Shown here one piece after another: positions 25,971-38,123 of a stretch of DNA of 64,000 nucleotides. Positions within the stretch are counted from its first letter, which is position 1. Every line of letters starts with the position of its first letter. The notes below the pieces were generated by a model. That model saw nothing but the letters and a program-made list of their open reading frames with translations. It ran no database searches and had not been told where the DNA came from. Made by a program: the position numbers and the translations under genes. The stretch comes from Lithobates sylvaticus (Eukaryota > Chordata > Amphibia > Anura > Ranidae): assembly GCA_028564925.1 (NCBI GenBank), contig CM053030.1, positions 269,168,199 to 269,232,198 on the forward strand, given 5' to 3'.

Positions 25971-26866
25971 AACCACTTGACCGCCAGAATATTTACCCCC
26001 CACCCCCCTTCATGACCAAGCCATGTTTTGCTAAACAGCACTGCATTATTTTAACTGACAATTGTGTGGTCGTGCGACACTGTACCCAATTAAAATGTTC
26101 TTTTTTTTCCCACAAATAGAGCTTTCTTTTGGTGGTATTTGATCACCACTAAATTCTTAATTTTTTTTGCGCTATAAACAAAAAATACTGACAATTTTGA
26201 AAAAAATAAACAATATTTTTTTTTTGCTATAAAACATATTAAAATATTTTTTTAAAAATCTAATTTCTTGATAAATTTATGCCAATATGTATTGTGCTAC
26301 ATACTTTTTGTAAAAAAATTCCCAATAAGCGTATATTGGTTGGTTATAGCATCTACAAACTATGGGATATATACTAGAATTTTTATTTATTTCAATTACA
26401 ACTTATAGCGGGACTGCTATATTGCGGCACTAACCGAACTAGTGACACTTATATCAGTGCTAAAAATATGCACTGTCACTGCACGAATGACATTGAGTAG
26501 GAAGGGGTTAAACATCTAGGGCAAATAAAGTGTTAAATGTGTGCCTAGCCAGTGTTTATGTGTACTGTGTGTAGCGCGTTCACTAGGGGAAGTAATAGAT
26601 TTTATTTCCTGCTTTGTGGGGAAAGAAAATCTATTACTTCCCTGGTGACAGGACAGAGCTTTGCCTTGTTTACATAGGCATAGCCCAATCCTGTGTAAAT
26701 TCATGACAAACGTCGATAATCTATTGGCCAGCACCCAGTGATTGACATCTGCTGTGTTTAATCACAGCACGGGCAGGTCACCGGCAGTGCTCATGCCCCC
26801 CCTTACCCGGGAGTGTCAGATCACAAACTAGGTACATGATCTAGCGCAGCCGAGCCTTAATGGGCG
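25971..26866 (+). repeat. TTAACC-family repeat, copy C
   Basis: It begins TAACCACTTGACCGCC and shares the 5' blocks with the other copies. It has its own internal hairpin at about 26586-26642 (GGAAGTAATAGATTTT and its complement). The 3' end is not clear; PLE-like sequence starts by about 26940. Confidence 0.75.
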
Positions 26867-26951
26867 TGGCTACACTGCAACTGAATCTTAACACTGAGCG
26901 AGGAGGGGTTGGAGACGCAGCACGCAGGCACCCGGCATGTAACATACATAT

Positions 26952-27124
26952 AATATTCTAAAGTACGCTGCGCTTTCAAACTTAAAATCTAAATAGTGAA
27001 ATGAAAAATGTGCTATATAACAACAGCAATAAAGTGATAACGTGCTAAAATACATACAATATTCCAAATAAAGTGCTTTCATGCAGGATATGATAAAACG
27101 TCCATATGGTGAGAAAAAAGCAAT
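26952..27124. repeat. Inverted repeat, left arm
   Basis: The arm is complementary to 28767-28938 with about three mismatches in 172 bases. It includes the words AAGTACGCTGCGCTTTC and CATATGGTGAGAAAAAAGCA. Confidence 0.92.
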
Positions 27125-27590
27125 AAGCAGTAATTTACCCCCTGAGGAAGATATGAATTAACCCCTTGTATCGACACACGTAGGGGAAGGGGACAGGACG
27201 GAACGCTAGTCAGTGAACCCACTAAGGACGATCAGAATACCACCCTGATATCAGCCGCTACAGCTTGTTTTTATGCTATTTTAGAGTGGCGCCCTTACGC
27301 GCCATAGAAATGTGAGTACCCTGCAAGGGATTTTTTACTGTGTTGAGAATAAAAGTTTTAATATACTACACTATGAAGTCCTCCTTTTTCTATTGGTATT
27401 ACTGAGGCACAAAAGGGACTCCATTACCATATTGAAGCACAGAGTGAGGCCACCACAGGAATCCGGGAATCAACACTGAACCATTTACAGGTTCCAATGC
27501 GTGTATTGACCAAGCCTAATCAGCAAGGTCACACGCTCTATGGTGAGCGGCCATTACCTGGGGGGAACACCTGACTGCACATGCAGCACC

Positions 27591-28582
27591 TTAACCACCT
27601 GATTACTGGGCACTTAAACCCCCCTCGTGACCAGACCAATTTTCAGCTTTCGGCGCTGATGCACTTGGAATGACAATTTCGCGGTCATACGACACTGTAC
27701 CCAAATTAAATTGTTATAATTTTTTCCCCACAAATAGAGCTTTCTTTTGGTGGTATTTGATCACCTCTGCGTTTTTAATTTTTTGCGCAATAAACAAAAG
27801 AAGATCGACAAATTTAAAAAAAAAACAATATTTTTTACTTTTTGCTATAATAAATATCCCCAAAAAAACTATAAAAAAACATTTTTTTTCCTCAGTTTAG
27901 GCCGAAACGTATTCTTCTACATATTTTTGGTAAAAAAAAAAAATCGCAATTAGCGATTATTGATTAGTTTGCGCAAAAGTTATAGCGTTTACAAAATAGG
28001 GGATAGTTTTATAGCATTTTTATTAATATTTTTTTTTTTTTTTACTAGTAATGGCGGTGATCAGCGATTTTTATTGTGACTGCGACATTATGGCGGACAC
28101 ATCGGACATTTTTGACACATTTTTGGCACCATTGTCATTTATACAGCAATCAATGCTATTTAAATGCATTGATTCATGTATAAATGACACTGGCAGTGAA
28201 GGGTTAACCACTAGGGGGCGGGGAGGGGTTAATTATGTTCCCTGGGAGTGTTTCTTACTGTGGGGGGAGGGGACTCACAAGGGGAGGAGACCGATCGGTG
28301 TTTCTTTGTACAGAGAACACACCATCGGCTCCTCTCCTCTGACAGGACCGTTGATCTGTGTGTTTACACACACAGATCCACGGTCCCGCTGTGTTACCGG
28401 GCAATCGCGGGTGCCCAGCGGACATCGCGGCCGCTGGGCACGCGCATCGGGTGCCCAGTGACACGGCGAGAGCGCGCGCGCGCTCCCTGGAGTGCACAGA
28501 AGGGGAGGACGTCATATGACGTACTCCCGGCACAACAGATCCGCGCTGTAGCCGTCATTTGGCGCAGATCTCAGGCAGTTAA
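27591..28582 (+). repeat. TTAACC-family repeat, copy D (complete)
   Basis: It begins TTAACCACCTGATTACT and ends GGCAGTTAA. At 992 bases it shows the family's normal size without a minisatellite. The internal hairpin at about 28344-28388 has a GATCTGTGTGT stem. It sits between the arms of the 26952/28767 inverted repeat. Confidence 0.82.
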
Positions 28583-28766
28583 TATTGGATTGATATCACA
28601 GAAACCACTGAATCGCATGAATCACATGGATTACATTAGAGCACTTTTGAACTTTTTTTGATTGCACAGCACATTGTAGCACTTTTTTCTCATATATATA
28701 TATATTTTTTTTTATAAGCATTTTTATAGTTTGGTTCACCATTATATTGGTTTAAGGATTTTATTG

Positions 28767-28938
28767 ATTGCTTTTTTCTCACCATATGGACGTTTTATCA
28801 TATCCTGCATGAAAGCACTTTATTTGGAATATTGTATGTATTTTAGCACGTTATCACTTTATTGCTGTTGTTATATAGCACATTTTTAGTTTCACTATTT
28901 GGATTTTAAGTTTGAAAGCGCAGCGTACTTTAGAATAT
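28767..28938. repeat. Inverted repeat, right arm
   Basis: This is the partner of 26952-27124. Confidence 0.92.
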
Positions 28939-29694
28939 TGGATGGTCTTTGCATGATTTATGAGACATGTGCAACGCTAGCTGCTGATTCAAAAATATAG
29001 TGGCATTTGGGAGACCCTATTTTGGGCTTATAGCAAGTGGTGGCTCGCAGGACATTACATTGAATGTAACATACATATACAATATTTATTTGTGATGTAA
29101 GCACATTACTTTTTCATTAAAATTGTTACCCAAGACATTTTTATACACAATTGGAGGCTTTGTGTTGATTTTATCTCTACATGTGGAGAGAGATGTCATC
29201 TATTTGAATATGAGGAAATCTGAGTGGAGAATGGGTTGATCATATGGATAAAGCTTAAAGTGATTTAATCACACATGCGATTAAAATCTACAATCTCATT
29301 CTATAAGGGTGTGACTGGCACTTTTGCACTTTGGTAAAGGATCTACGGTGTTCAAAATTTTCCACTTTATGAAGAGTTGCCCTATTTTCACAATTGATTA
29401 TTTTTTGATATTTGAATTAATATATGTATTTATAATGGACAATTATTTTTGACTTTATTATGGACACTTTCGAATAATAATTTTTATTGTTCTTTTGCGC
29501 CACTGTGATTGTGTACATTGAGACTACATTGTTTTTCACCCTTTGTTTTATTATTTGCATTTTAAGTAGCTGCATGTATATTTAAATTTATATCTATATT
29601 TACATTTATATTTAGTTCAATAGCGCAGTGCTTAAATGAGAATTTATAATTAAGTGCTTAAGCACTTATTTTGATGGAAGACCATAGTTTTATT

Positions 29695-30635
29695 TTAACC
29701 ACTTCAGCCCCGGAAGATTTTACCCTCTTCCTGACCAGAGCATTTTTGTTGATTCGGCACTTTAGCTGACAATTGCACGGTCGTACGACGTTGTACCCAA
29801 ACAAAATTGACATCCTTTTTTCCCACAAATAGAACTATCTTTTGGTGGTATTGATCACCTTTGGGGTTTTTATTTTTTGCGCTATAAACAGAAAAACAAA
29901 AAGAGAGCGACAATTTTGAAAAAAAAAAAGCAATATTTTTAACTTTTTGCTATAATAAATATCCCCCAAAAATATATAAAAAAATATTTTTTTTTCTCAG
30001 TTTAGGCTGATATGTATCCTTCTACATATTTTTGGCAAAAAAAAAAAAATTACAATAAGCGTATATTGATTGGATTGCACACAATTTATATCGTCTACAA
30101 AATAGGGGATAGTTTTATGGCATTTTTATTATTAATTTTTTTTTGTAGTAATGAAGTCAATCTGCGATTTTTATCGTGACTGTGACATTATGACACTTTT
30201 GACACTATTTTGGGACCATTGTCATTTATACAGCGTTCAGTGCTATAAAAATGCACTGATTACTGTGTAAATGACACTGGCAGGGAAGGGATTAAACACT
30301 AGGGGGCGATCAAGGGCTTAAGTGTGTCCTAGGGAGTGATTCTAACTGTGGGGGGGATAGGCTACATAGGACATGACAGCGATCACTGCTCCCGATGACA
30401 GGGAGCTGTCTTGTCATTCGGCAGAATGGGGAAATGCCTTGTTTACATAGGCATCTCCCCCTTCTACCTCTCCACACCACAATCGTGGGCCGCTGGCGAA
30501 CATCGAGTTCCCGGGACCCGTGGGCACACTTCCGCGGTGTGCGGTGGGTGCACGCCCGATAGGCGACAAATTTAAAGGGATGTACGTGCCATTCTGCCGA
30601 CGTATATCTGTGTGCGGCGGACGATAAGCGGTTAA
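29695..30635 (+). repeat. TTAACC-family repeat, copy E (complete)
   Basis: It begins TTAACCACTTCAGCC and ends GATAAGCGGTTAA, which shows the inverted ends well. It is 941 bases long with the shared 5' blocks and no minisatellite. Confidence 0.85.
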
Positions 30636-32609
30636 TGCATACATGAATCCAAAAAATAAAAATGAAATATATTGAAACTTACCAGTCCTTGGATGTGGAG
30701 GGTGCATATGGTTTTCTTCTGCATTAGTTATTTTCATGGTTGTCATCCAGGCTTCTCTCCCTATTGGGATTACAAGCAGGTATTTCTCCATTCATCTCTA
30801 TTACATGTGGGGAAGGGAATTAGATGCTTACAGAAGATAGGTAATAAGGAAGATAACTGTTAGGTACATTACTGCTCCAACAAATCTCCAAGCCATTTTT
30901 CCAGCCTCCCAGCAACCCACAGTCTTCTGTCGCATTTAGAGAAACATCCCGAATCTGATGCTGGGGAACAGACCTGGCACTGACAAAAACACCTACTCTA
31001 TTCTGATTGGCATGCAGCCACATCCCCCCACACACGCATCTGTGTCAGGTCACCTGAGACCGGGTGACAGATGCACTCTGTAGGAATCAGAAGTGCACCG
31101 CTAACATAGTGGACCCTAGGACTGACTGCTGCGGATTGTACCCAGGGAGTTTCAGAAAGCAGGTCTACTGGATCATTAACACCGATCCCAGTTGGAGCTA
31201 GAGCATAGATTCCCCAGGGCGCAGAGTCTAAGAGCCAGCAGGTGTTCCCCAGAGCCTCTAGTAGTGAGGATGGACTGCGCTGCAGTCTGGCTCCAGGTCA
31301 CGGCCCTTAGGGTCTCACAGCTCACGGTAGACTACAGGAGAAGGAAACAGCAGGCTGGAACAACAGGGATAGTAAAGGGATAAGGCAGAGGTCAGCGCAA
31401 CTAGCATACAGGAACAACAGAGTACACGCCAAAGGTTCAGGGTCACAGGCAGACAGGAATGTCGAGAACACGCCGAGGTCGGTAACAGAGACAAACGTAG
31501 AGCACATGGCAAGCAAGAAACAGGAAGCCAAACACACAGTAAATACACAATGGTTGATCAGCACCGCTGGCTTGCAGTGCACAGGTTAATATAGGGTTCC
31601 CTGATAGGGCCTGGGGTGGAGCCGTGCTTAGAGGAGAGGTTATAAAATCCACCAGGTGGAAGTGGCTGGCCTTTTAGTCTGAACACATGAGGAGAGGTAA
31701 GCAGACAGAGGAAGATTACTGCATAACCATGAAAATCTGCCTGTATGTCTGTTGCAAAGAAACTGGTTCCGATCTAGTAGCACACGTCCCTCTTATTGGC
31801 TGGCGTTTCTTCAGGTGCATTATTTAAACCTCACAAACCAAGGTCTCTGGGTTTGTGATAGGTCCTTTGTAGTGTTACTCTTCCACTGTGTTTTTGAGTT
31901 CTCATTCTAGCCAGCCCCTGAATTACTCCACTGTCTGCTGCCTGCTTTGACCCTTGCCTGTTTCTGGGTAAAGATACTGTCTGCTGCCTGCCTCTGCCCT
32001 GACTCAGCCTTCACTGACAGCTTCCTGTAACTTTCCCAGTTTTCACCATCTACCACTGAATTATGCCTCGGCAGCTTGTCTCCTGGCTTCTGAGAAACCT
32101 TGCCACCAAAGGTTATGTGACCACTTTATGACCTTGATCCTGTAAAGAAAGCACAGCTCCAAGCCACTGTACACATGCTGCCTGTTGACTCCAAAACGAA
32201 AAGCATTGTGCCACTGCACTTTATTACTTTACATAGTTTTACTGACAATAACATTATGCTTTCAGTTCATCTCAAAGGAAATGACAAGGGCATTGCATTT
32301 TTGGCAAGATTAACAGTTAATTTCTGTACTTGCTAAAAAAAGTGCAAATGAAATCATATGCAGTCATCTTATCCAAGGGCTAATCTGATTATATCCGATT
32401 TACAATCGAACTTTAGCCTTTTTAATGTTTGTCTTTATTATTACCTATTGTACGGATTTTCTGTCCTTACTGTTAGCTGCTTAATATCACATTGTTATAT
32501 ATAATTGTAGCGGTACACCCTTGAGGGCTGCTGATTGACTCTATACCCCACTGGCTACCCCGACTCTGCAGATCCTCTCTTACCTCTGACACCTTGGGCT
32601 CCAATTCAG
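30636..32609. other. Unassigned; possible retroelement-derived stretch at 31050-31960
   Basis: No protein domain is seen. The part at about 31050-31960 is GC-richer, with runs such as CAGGCAGACAGGAATG and GCAGAGGTCAGC, reminiscent of leader regions of LTR-type elements, but no terminal repeats or coding parts support a firm call. The rest has no recognised content. Confidence 0.25.
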
Positions 32610-32890
32610 ATGGACTTAGATAGAGAACATGTTCTATATTTTTCCGCCGAAAAAAACGCTTTTCTGTATGCTGTTTCGACGCACACAAAAACTATGCATG
32701 CTCTGAAGCAAGTACGAGACGGAAGCTATCCATTTTCTAGTCCCATCGTACGTAATGTACGCCACCGCATCCTTGACGGTCTGACTTTTGTGTGACCGTG
32801 TGTATGCAAGACAGCTTGAGCGGAATTCCGTCTGAAAAACCTTCAGAGTTTATTCCGATGGCAAAACCGGTCGTGTGTGCAGGGCAAGTG
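32610..32890. mobile_element. Partial MITE
   Basis: A GC-richer block ends in a GTCGTGTGTGCAGGGC terminus, resembling the termini of the other short elements here. The matching left terminus is missing, so it is a 5'-truncated copy at best. Confidence 0.35.
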
Positions 32891-32919
32891 TCTGCAAAAG
32901 ACTTGAGACTGGGGCGGAG

Positions 32920-33150
32920 ATTCAACTTCCAGCAGGACAACAGAAAAACATATTAAACATAAAACAAGAGCTACAGTGGAATGGTTTAGATCCAAGCATA
33001 TTCAAGTCTTAGAATGGCCCAGTCAAAGTCCAGACCTAAATCTAATTGAGAATCCGTGGCAAGACTTGAAAATACATTTACGTTTTTGCTTGTAACATGA
33101 CAAAATGTGGAAAATTTCAAGGGGTATGAATACTTTTTCAAGGCAATGTA
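32920..33150 (+). mobile_element. Tc1-like fragment, 3' end only
   Basis: The last part of a Tc1 transposase is recognisable (FQQDN, then [11 protein letters not shown], then IENPWQDLK), followed by a terminal repeat ending GAATACTTTTTCAAGGCA. The first four-fifths of the element and the left terminus are gone, so it is a dead fragment of a family different from the one at 20098. Confidence 0.8.
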
Positions 33151-33560
33151 CATACAGTATGGTCAATGTCAAATGCTGGTTGCATTAGTTCCTCTGCTCC
33201 CAATTACTGTGATTAGATTACTGTTTAATTTTCCAGGAAAGGCCCTGTTCTGGGTGGAGGCACTGCCAACTTTATTGTCAAATCCATTCTTCCACTTAGC
33301 AAAGGTTTTTTTTTTTTTTTAACCTACAGATATAGTGCAATACCCTGGTTGGGGAGGACCATTTATTCTCATACTCCCCTCATCAAAAGGGCTACAATAT
33401 AAAATAATTCAGCCTAATGTAAATAATGTTATTGATGTGTCTGCTTTCAGAGTCATCTGCATCCACATGCCTGTCAAATTGGTATGAGCATCTGTGTCGG
33501 TGCAGCCCTTATTTTGGCTGTCTATGTGACTCACACAGTATGAAAGACCCAACAGGGAAT
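33151..33560. other. Unassigned sequence
   Basis: No recognised element was found; a T-tract lies at 33306-33321. Confidence 0.35.
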
Positions 33561-33564
33561 TTAA

Positions 33565-33855
33565 AGTGGAATTCCACCCAAAATGGAACTTCCGCTTTCG
33601 GGTCCCAGCTCCCACTTCCTCCTGGCGCACTGCAGCACCGGAAGGGAGATCACCTCTCCCCCCCTCCCTCTCGGCAATCATCTGGAACACGTCACAGGTC
33701 CCAGATGATTGCCTGGCCAGTCACGGCACGTGGCTCACGCATGCCCACAGTTACAAAGGCGCCGCAGAGAGGAGGGGGAGACGAGCGGGGGCTTTGTTCC
33801 CCTGCATTGATGGACCCTGGAACAGGTAAGTGTCCAATTATTAAAAGTCAGAAGC
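33565..33855 (+). mobile_element. TTAA MITE, 5' part only
   Basis: It follows TTAA (33561-33564) with the terminus AGTGGAATTCCACCC, has a GC-rich middle and carries CAGGTAAGT at 33823-33831. It ends in TTATTAAAAGTCAG, the same text that precedes the hairpin in the MITE at 19048, and is then replaced by a Tc1-like element, so the 3' end is missing. Confidence 0.6.
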
Positions 33856-35128
33856 AGAACAGAAGAGAAATCCACAGCAAATCAATATTTAGTGTGACTA
33901 GCCTTTGCCTTCAAAACAACATCAATTCTTCTAGGTTTCACTTTCACACAGTTTTGAAGGAAATCGGTAGGTAGGTTGTTCCAAACATTTTGGAGAACTA
34001 ACCACAGATCTTCTGTGGATGTAGGCTGCCTCATATCCTACTGTCTTTTCATGTAATCCCAGAAAGACTAACTTATGTTGATTTCAGGGCTCTTTGGGGG
34101 CCAAACCATCACTTCCAGGACTCCTTGTTCTTCATTATGCTGACGATAGTTCCTATGACATTGGTTGTATTTCTCAGCATTGATGACACCATTGATCCTG
34201 ATCAAATCCTCAACTCCATTTGCAGAAATGCAGCCCCAAACTTGCAAGCAACCTCTACCCTGCTCCTCCAACAAACTGCCTCCTGCTACAGTTAAATATT
34301 TGATTTTTTTTTGACTCATCAGTATAGAGCCCCTGCTGCCATTTTTCTGCACCTCAGTTCCTATGTTTTCGTGCATAGTTCAGTCACTTAACCTTGGTCG
34401 CCACGGTATGGCTGTTTGGTCACAATTTTTCCATGAAGACTGCATCTGGCCAGACTTCTCCAAACAGTAGATGGGTGTACCTGAGTCCCACTGGTTTCTG
34501 CCAGTTCCATCCTGGCAATGGCACTGCTGGACATCTTCCAATGTTGAAGGGAAGTAAGCATGATGTGTCTTTCATCTGCTGCATTACATTTTCTTGGACA
34601 ACCACTGTGTCTACAGTCCTCAAAGTTGCCCATAGCTTTGTGCTTCTTCAAAAGATCTTAAACAGTACATCTTGAAACCCCAGTCTGCATTGAGATTTTT
34701 ACCTGGGAGTGACCTTGCTAATGCAGTATAACTACCTTCTGACTTGTTGCTGTGCTCAGTCTTGTCATGGTGTATGACTTGTGACATGAAACGTTCTTCC
34801 ACAACCTCACATTAGTAGCAGAGTTTGTCTGTTCCTCACCCAGTCTCCTACATGGCTGTTTCTTTTTCTGTTAATGATTGTGTTTCAACCTACATATGAA
34901 ATTGATGTTCATTAGAACCTGCTTGGTATAATTGGTTATTCATACACCTGACTCTAATCCTACAAAATTCCAGACTCTGTAAAAGTGTAAAAAGTGTGCA
35001 AGTGTAAGAAGTGATGCTGGTTTGAAGGTAAAGGGTACACACACCAAATATTGATTTCGATTTTTCTTCTGTTCATTCTATTTTCTTACTTCGCATTTTT
35101 CAAATTGACAAAAATAAACAATTTAAAT
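33856..35128 (-). mobile_element. Degenerate Tc1-like element
   Basis: Inverted repeats are recognisable at both ends (GAACAGAAGAGAAATC at left; the complement of GAACAGAAGAAAAATCG at right, near 35060). On the minus strand the transposase survives as two out-of-phase pieces. One (about 34388-34651) has the helix-turn-helix part (SSAIARMELAETSG, STVWRSLARCSLHG). The other (34068-34376) has the VWGCISANGVEDL box and ends near PPKSPEINIS. Frameshifts separate them and the last catalytic region is poor. It is an old, inactive copy. Confidence 0.8.
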
Positions 35129-35129
35129 A

Positions 35130-35780
35130 TATACATCGGGTAAAATAAGTATTGAACGCATCACCATTTTTCTAGGTAAATATATTTTCTAAAGGTGCTA
35201 TTGACATGACATTTTCACCACATGTTGATAACTACCCATGCAATCCATACATTTGAAGAAACCAAAACAAATATGTTCAGAAATTAAGTTTGTGTAATAA
35301 AATGGAATGACACAGGGAAAAAGTATTGAACACATGAAGAAAGGGAGATGCAAAAAGGCATGGAAAGCTAAGACACCAGCTGAAATCTATCAGCAATTAG
35401 AAAACCTGCTCCTTGTCAGTGCAAATTAATATTAGCTGGTTCAGTCTGAAAATTATGGCCTATAAAAAGGTGTCTCATTACCAAGGTGACACACAAGAAG
35501 CATCTCATTATGGGTAAAAGCAAAGAGCTCTCAAAACCTTTGCAACCTTATTGTTGCAAAACATACTGATGGCACTGGTTACGGAAGGATCTTTAAACTT
35601 CTGAATGTTCCAGTGAGCACTGTTGGGGCCAAAATCCAGAAGTGGAAAGAAGATCATTTCACTATAAACCATGAACGACCAGGTGCTCCTCGCAATATTT
35701 ATGACAGAGGAGTAAAAATAATTATCAGTAGAGTTGTCCCAGAGCCAAGGACCACTTGTGGAGAGCTTCAGAAAGAAGCT
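35130..35780 (+). mobile_element. Tc1-like fragment, 5' half
   Basis: The left terminus reads GGGTAAAATAAGTATTGAAC. At 35510 the transposase begins MGKSKELS, then shifts frame within about 10 codons; the following N-terminal domain is still readable (AKHTDGTGYGRI, NVPVSTVGAKIQKWKEDHF, NHERPGAPR). It stops at about 35775, where a MITE fragment takes over. This is a third Tc1-like family in the window. Confidence 0.78.
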
Positions 35781-35784
35781 CTCC

Positions 35785-36016
35785 AAACCTCAGCTCCGTG
35801 TCTGAATGGACACACGGAGCTGCAGCTCGGCTCAGTGCCCCATAGCAACCTGCTTGCTGTGGGGGGCACTCAACAGGAGGCAGGGGCCAGGAGCACAGAA
35901 GAAGCATCTGAGAAGTGGAGGATTTGGGCTGCTCAGTGCAAATCCACTGCACAGAGCAGGTAAGTATAATATGTTTGTTATTTTTATAGAAAATAAAACT
36001 AGACTTTACAATCACT
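35785..36016 (+). mobile_element. TTAA MITE, 3' half
   Basis: It carries CAGGTAAGT at 35957-35965 and ends GACTTTACAATCACT before TTAA (36017-36020). The 5' end is missing at the junction with the Tc1 fragment. It resembles the 3' half of the element at 61700-62501. Confidence 0.55.
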
Positions 36017-36020
36017 TTAA

Positions 36021-37574
36021 GGGCAATTGTGACCAAACTGGTCATTCCCAGTTTGGTCACAATTTGGTCACAAAGTTCTTAAAGGTGTTATGATTAAGAG
36101 TTGTTATCTGCATAAATTCGTTAACATTTTTATCTCCTGGTGCTTGCTGTGCTGTATATGCTTTTATTTGTTGAGCACTACAAAAAGATTTTGGCATCCT
36201 TCCAGAGTGTGCAGCCATTCATCCATTTCCCCCCAAAGTTCCTTTATTGTTTGTTGCAGTCATATACTTTCACAATATTGTTTGAGTATTTTTATATTGA
36301 CTGTATCTTTCAGCAGTTAATTCAAATGCATATTTGAATCTAAAGCATTAGTTATGTAAAATGCAACAAATGGTTATCAAGCTTCGCAATCATTTAGCAC
36401 AACAAAGAACATTTGTTTCAGAAAACAGCAATACAAATATAAAATGTTTTTTGCATATGCATATCTTATGATACGTAATTAAAAATACTGCAGTAGAAGG
36501 GTTCCTTAAAATCATTATATAAACAATAGACTGTTCAGAAAGAACAGGCTAGAGATCTTCTGAGGTACAATCATAAGGCACAAAGGAGATTTATTCAACC
36601 TATTTGATGTATCAATGTGACTCAGTAATGCTATTAGGTGGCTTTGAAAAATGACTCTCATCTCAGAGTGTGACTTGATCAAGGAGCACTACAAAGGTTA
36701 TATGGTGTTGTGTTGGCTTTCTGTATGTGCCAGGTAATTGTAGGCAGAAGGGGGATTAAGGATGTAAAAGATTAACATTTCCCAGGGGCTAGTTAAATAT
36801 TTAAACAGTGTTCAGACTGGCTCTCATAATGCTGAAGCATAAGTAGATAGAAGCTGGATGACATCACTTTAATGGTTAGAAACCTTCAAACAAAATTAGA
36901 CAAACATACTTCGTTCAAATACTGTGCAATGAAAGCATATGCATCTTTTGATTGTTTGCCAAAATAAGAGACACAATTCTGGATCTAGATGACTACTAAA
37001 ACAAAGAATATTTATTTACCAAAAATCTGCCACCCTTTAGCATTCTGTTTTTTTTTTTTTTTAACCCAATTCTGTTCTCATTCATACTGATATACATGTG
37101 TTCCAGCTGACACAAGATGAATATCCAGAATAAAGACTTAAGAGCCAGTCTACACAAATGTCATTATTTTCATAAACCGGTTTATGGAAAAGAGGTTCCA
37201 ACGTTCATGGGTAATTATGTAAAATTTTCAGGAGATTATCAAAAGAGAAGACATTTAAAGCCAACACATAGCTGACTTCCTGTTGGAATAATCCCCAAAG
37301 GAAATCTACTGCTCTTTTTTAGCCTCCATTGGCATCTTACATTGAAAGATAGCTTGCAGTTAAAGAAATGTCAGGTATCTCAGTTGTATAGGCACTTTTA
37401 CATACAAAGTTGTAAGATGATTTTGTACCAGCATGCAGAGTTGTATAGTGCTGTGATTTTAAGGGGGAAGGTCCATTTAATTTTAAATTGGATCAAGCTG
37501 GACCAATGTAACCATGTAACAATTGCCATACATGGAATTTAGCTTTAGTCTACATTTTTTACCCTTAGTTGTTG
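36021..37574. other. Unassigned sequence
   Basis: AT-rich with no domain or repeat boundary recognised. A short inverted pair (GTGACCAAACTGG and CCAGTTTGGTCAC) lies at 36028-36058. Confidence 0.35.
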
Positions 37575-37578
37575 TTAA

Positions 37579-37969
37579 AGTATATGTATAGTGAAACCAT
37601 TTTTGTTTTGGACAGAATAGGGAGAGTTAAAACCCATGCCAAATAATTTTTTGCTGTTTGAGGAAATCTTCCTTTACTTCCTGTCCCAGAAATGCAACAG
37701 GAGGTGAGTGGAAAAATCCCAAGGTAAGAATAATTCTCCACTTAGACAATTGTCTCTAAAACAAGTGTCCCTATAAAATGATTTCTCTTCACCTCTTGCT
37801 CTGGGAACAACTATAACATTTTGGATTTCCCTTTACTTTCTGTCTTGTTAACAATGGTTTCCAGTACAAATGGAAGGGGCGTGACATCAATACAAACTTG
37901 ACAGAGGGTCTAACCCTTCACTACCCTGTCAAAACCTAAAAAAAAAAAAAGGTTGCCTAGGGATATACT
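37579..37969. mobile_element. TTAA-flanked MITE
   Basis: TTAA lies on both sides (37575-37578 and 37970-37973), with short inverted termini AGTATATGTATA and TAGGGATATACT. It holds two donor-like words, GAGGTGAGTG at about 37702 and AAGGTAAGA at about 37721. Confidence 0.6.
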
Positions 37970-38106
37970 TTAAGGAGGACACTTTTAACTTGCCCTTGAT
38001 GATCTCCTTAATTGGTTCAAATAGACCTGGACATGTTGGAGATCCTAAGTTGTAGATAAAATATTTTTCAGGAAGAGTTTTGCTTCTGGGATAAAATATG
38101 GTGGCC

Positions 38107-38123
38107 TTGAAAGTAACAATTTG
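38107..38123. repeat. Target-site duplication of LINE C, left
   Basis: TTGAAAGTAACAATTTG, identical to 50023-50039. Confidence 0.85.

Larger units (their letters stand above)
26940..29690. mobile_element. PLE-like remnants, interrupted by copy D
   Basis: CTGAGGA at 27142 with a decayed GAAACGCGT-like block (ACACACGTAGG), and AT-rich stretches with repeated GCGCAGTG/GCACTTT words, resemble PLE tails in this window. A 172-base inverted repeat frames the middle part. No protein domain is left. The PLE label is an inference from the tail motifs. Confidence 0.4.
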
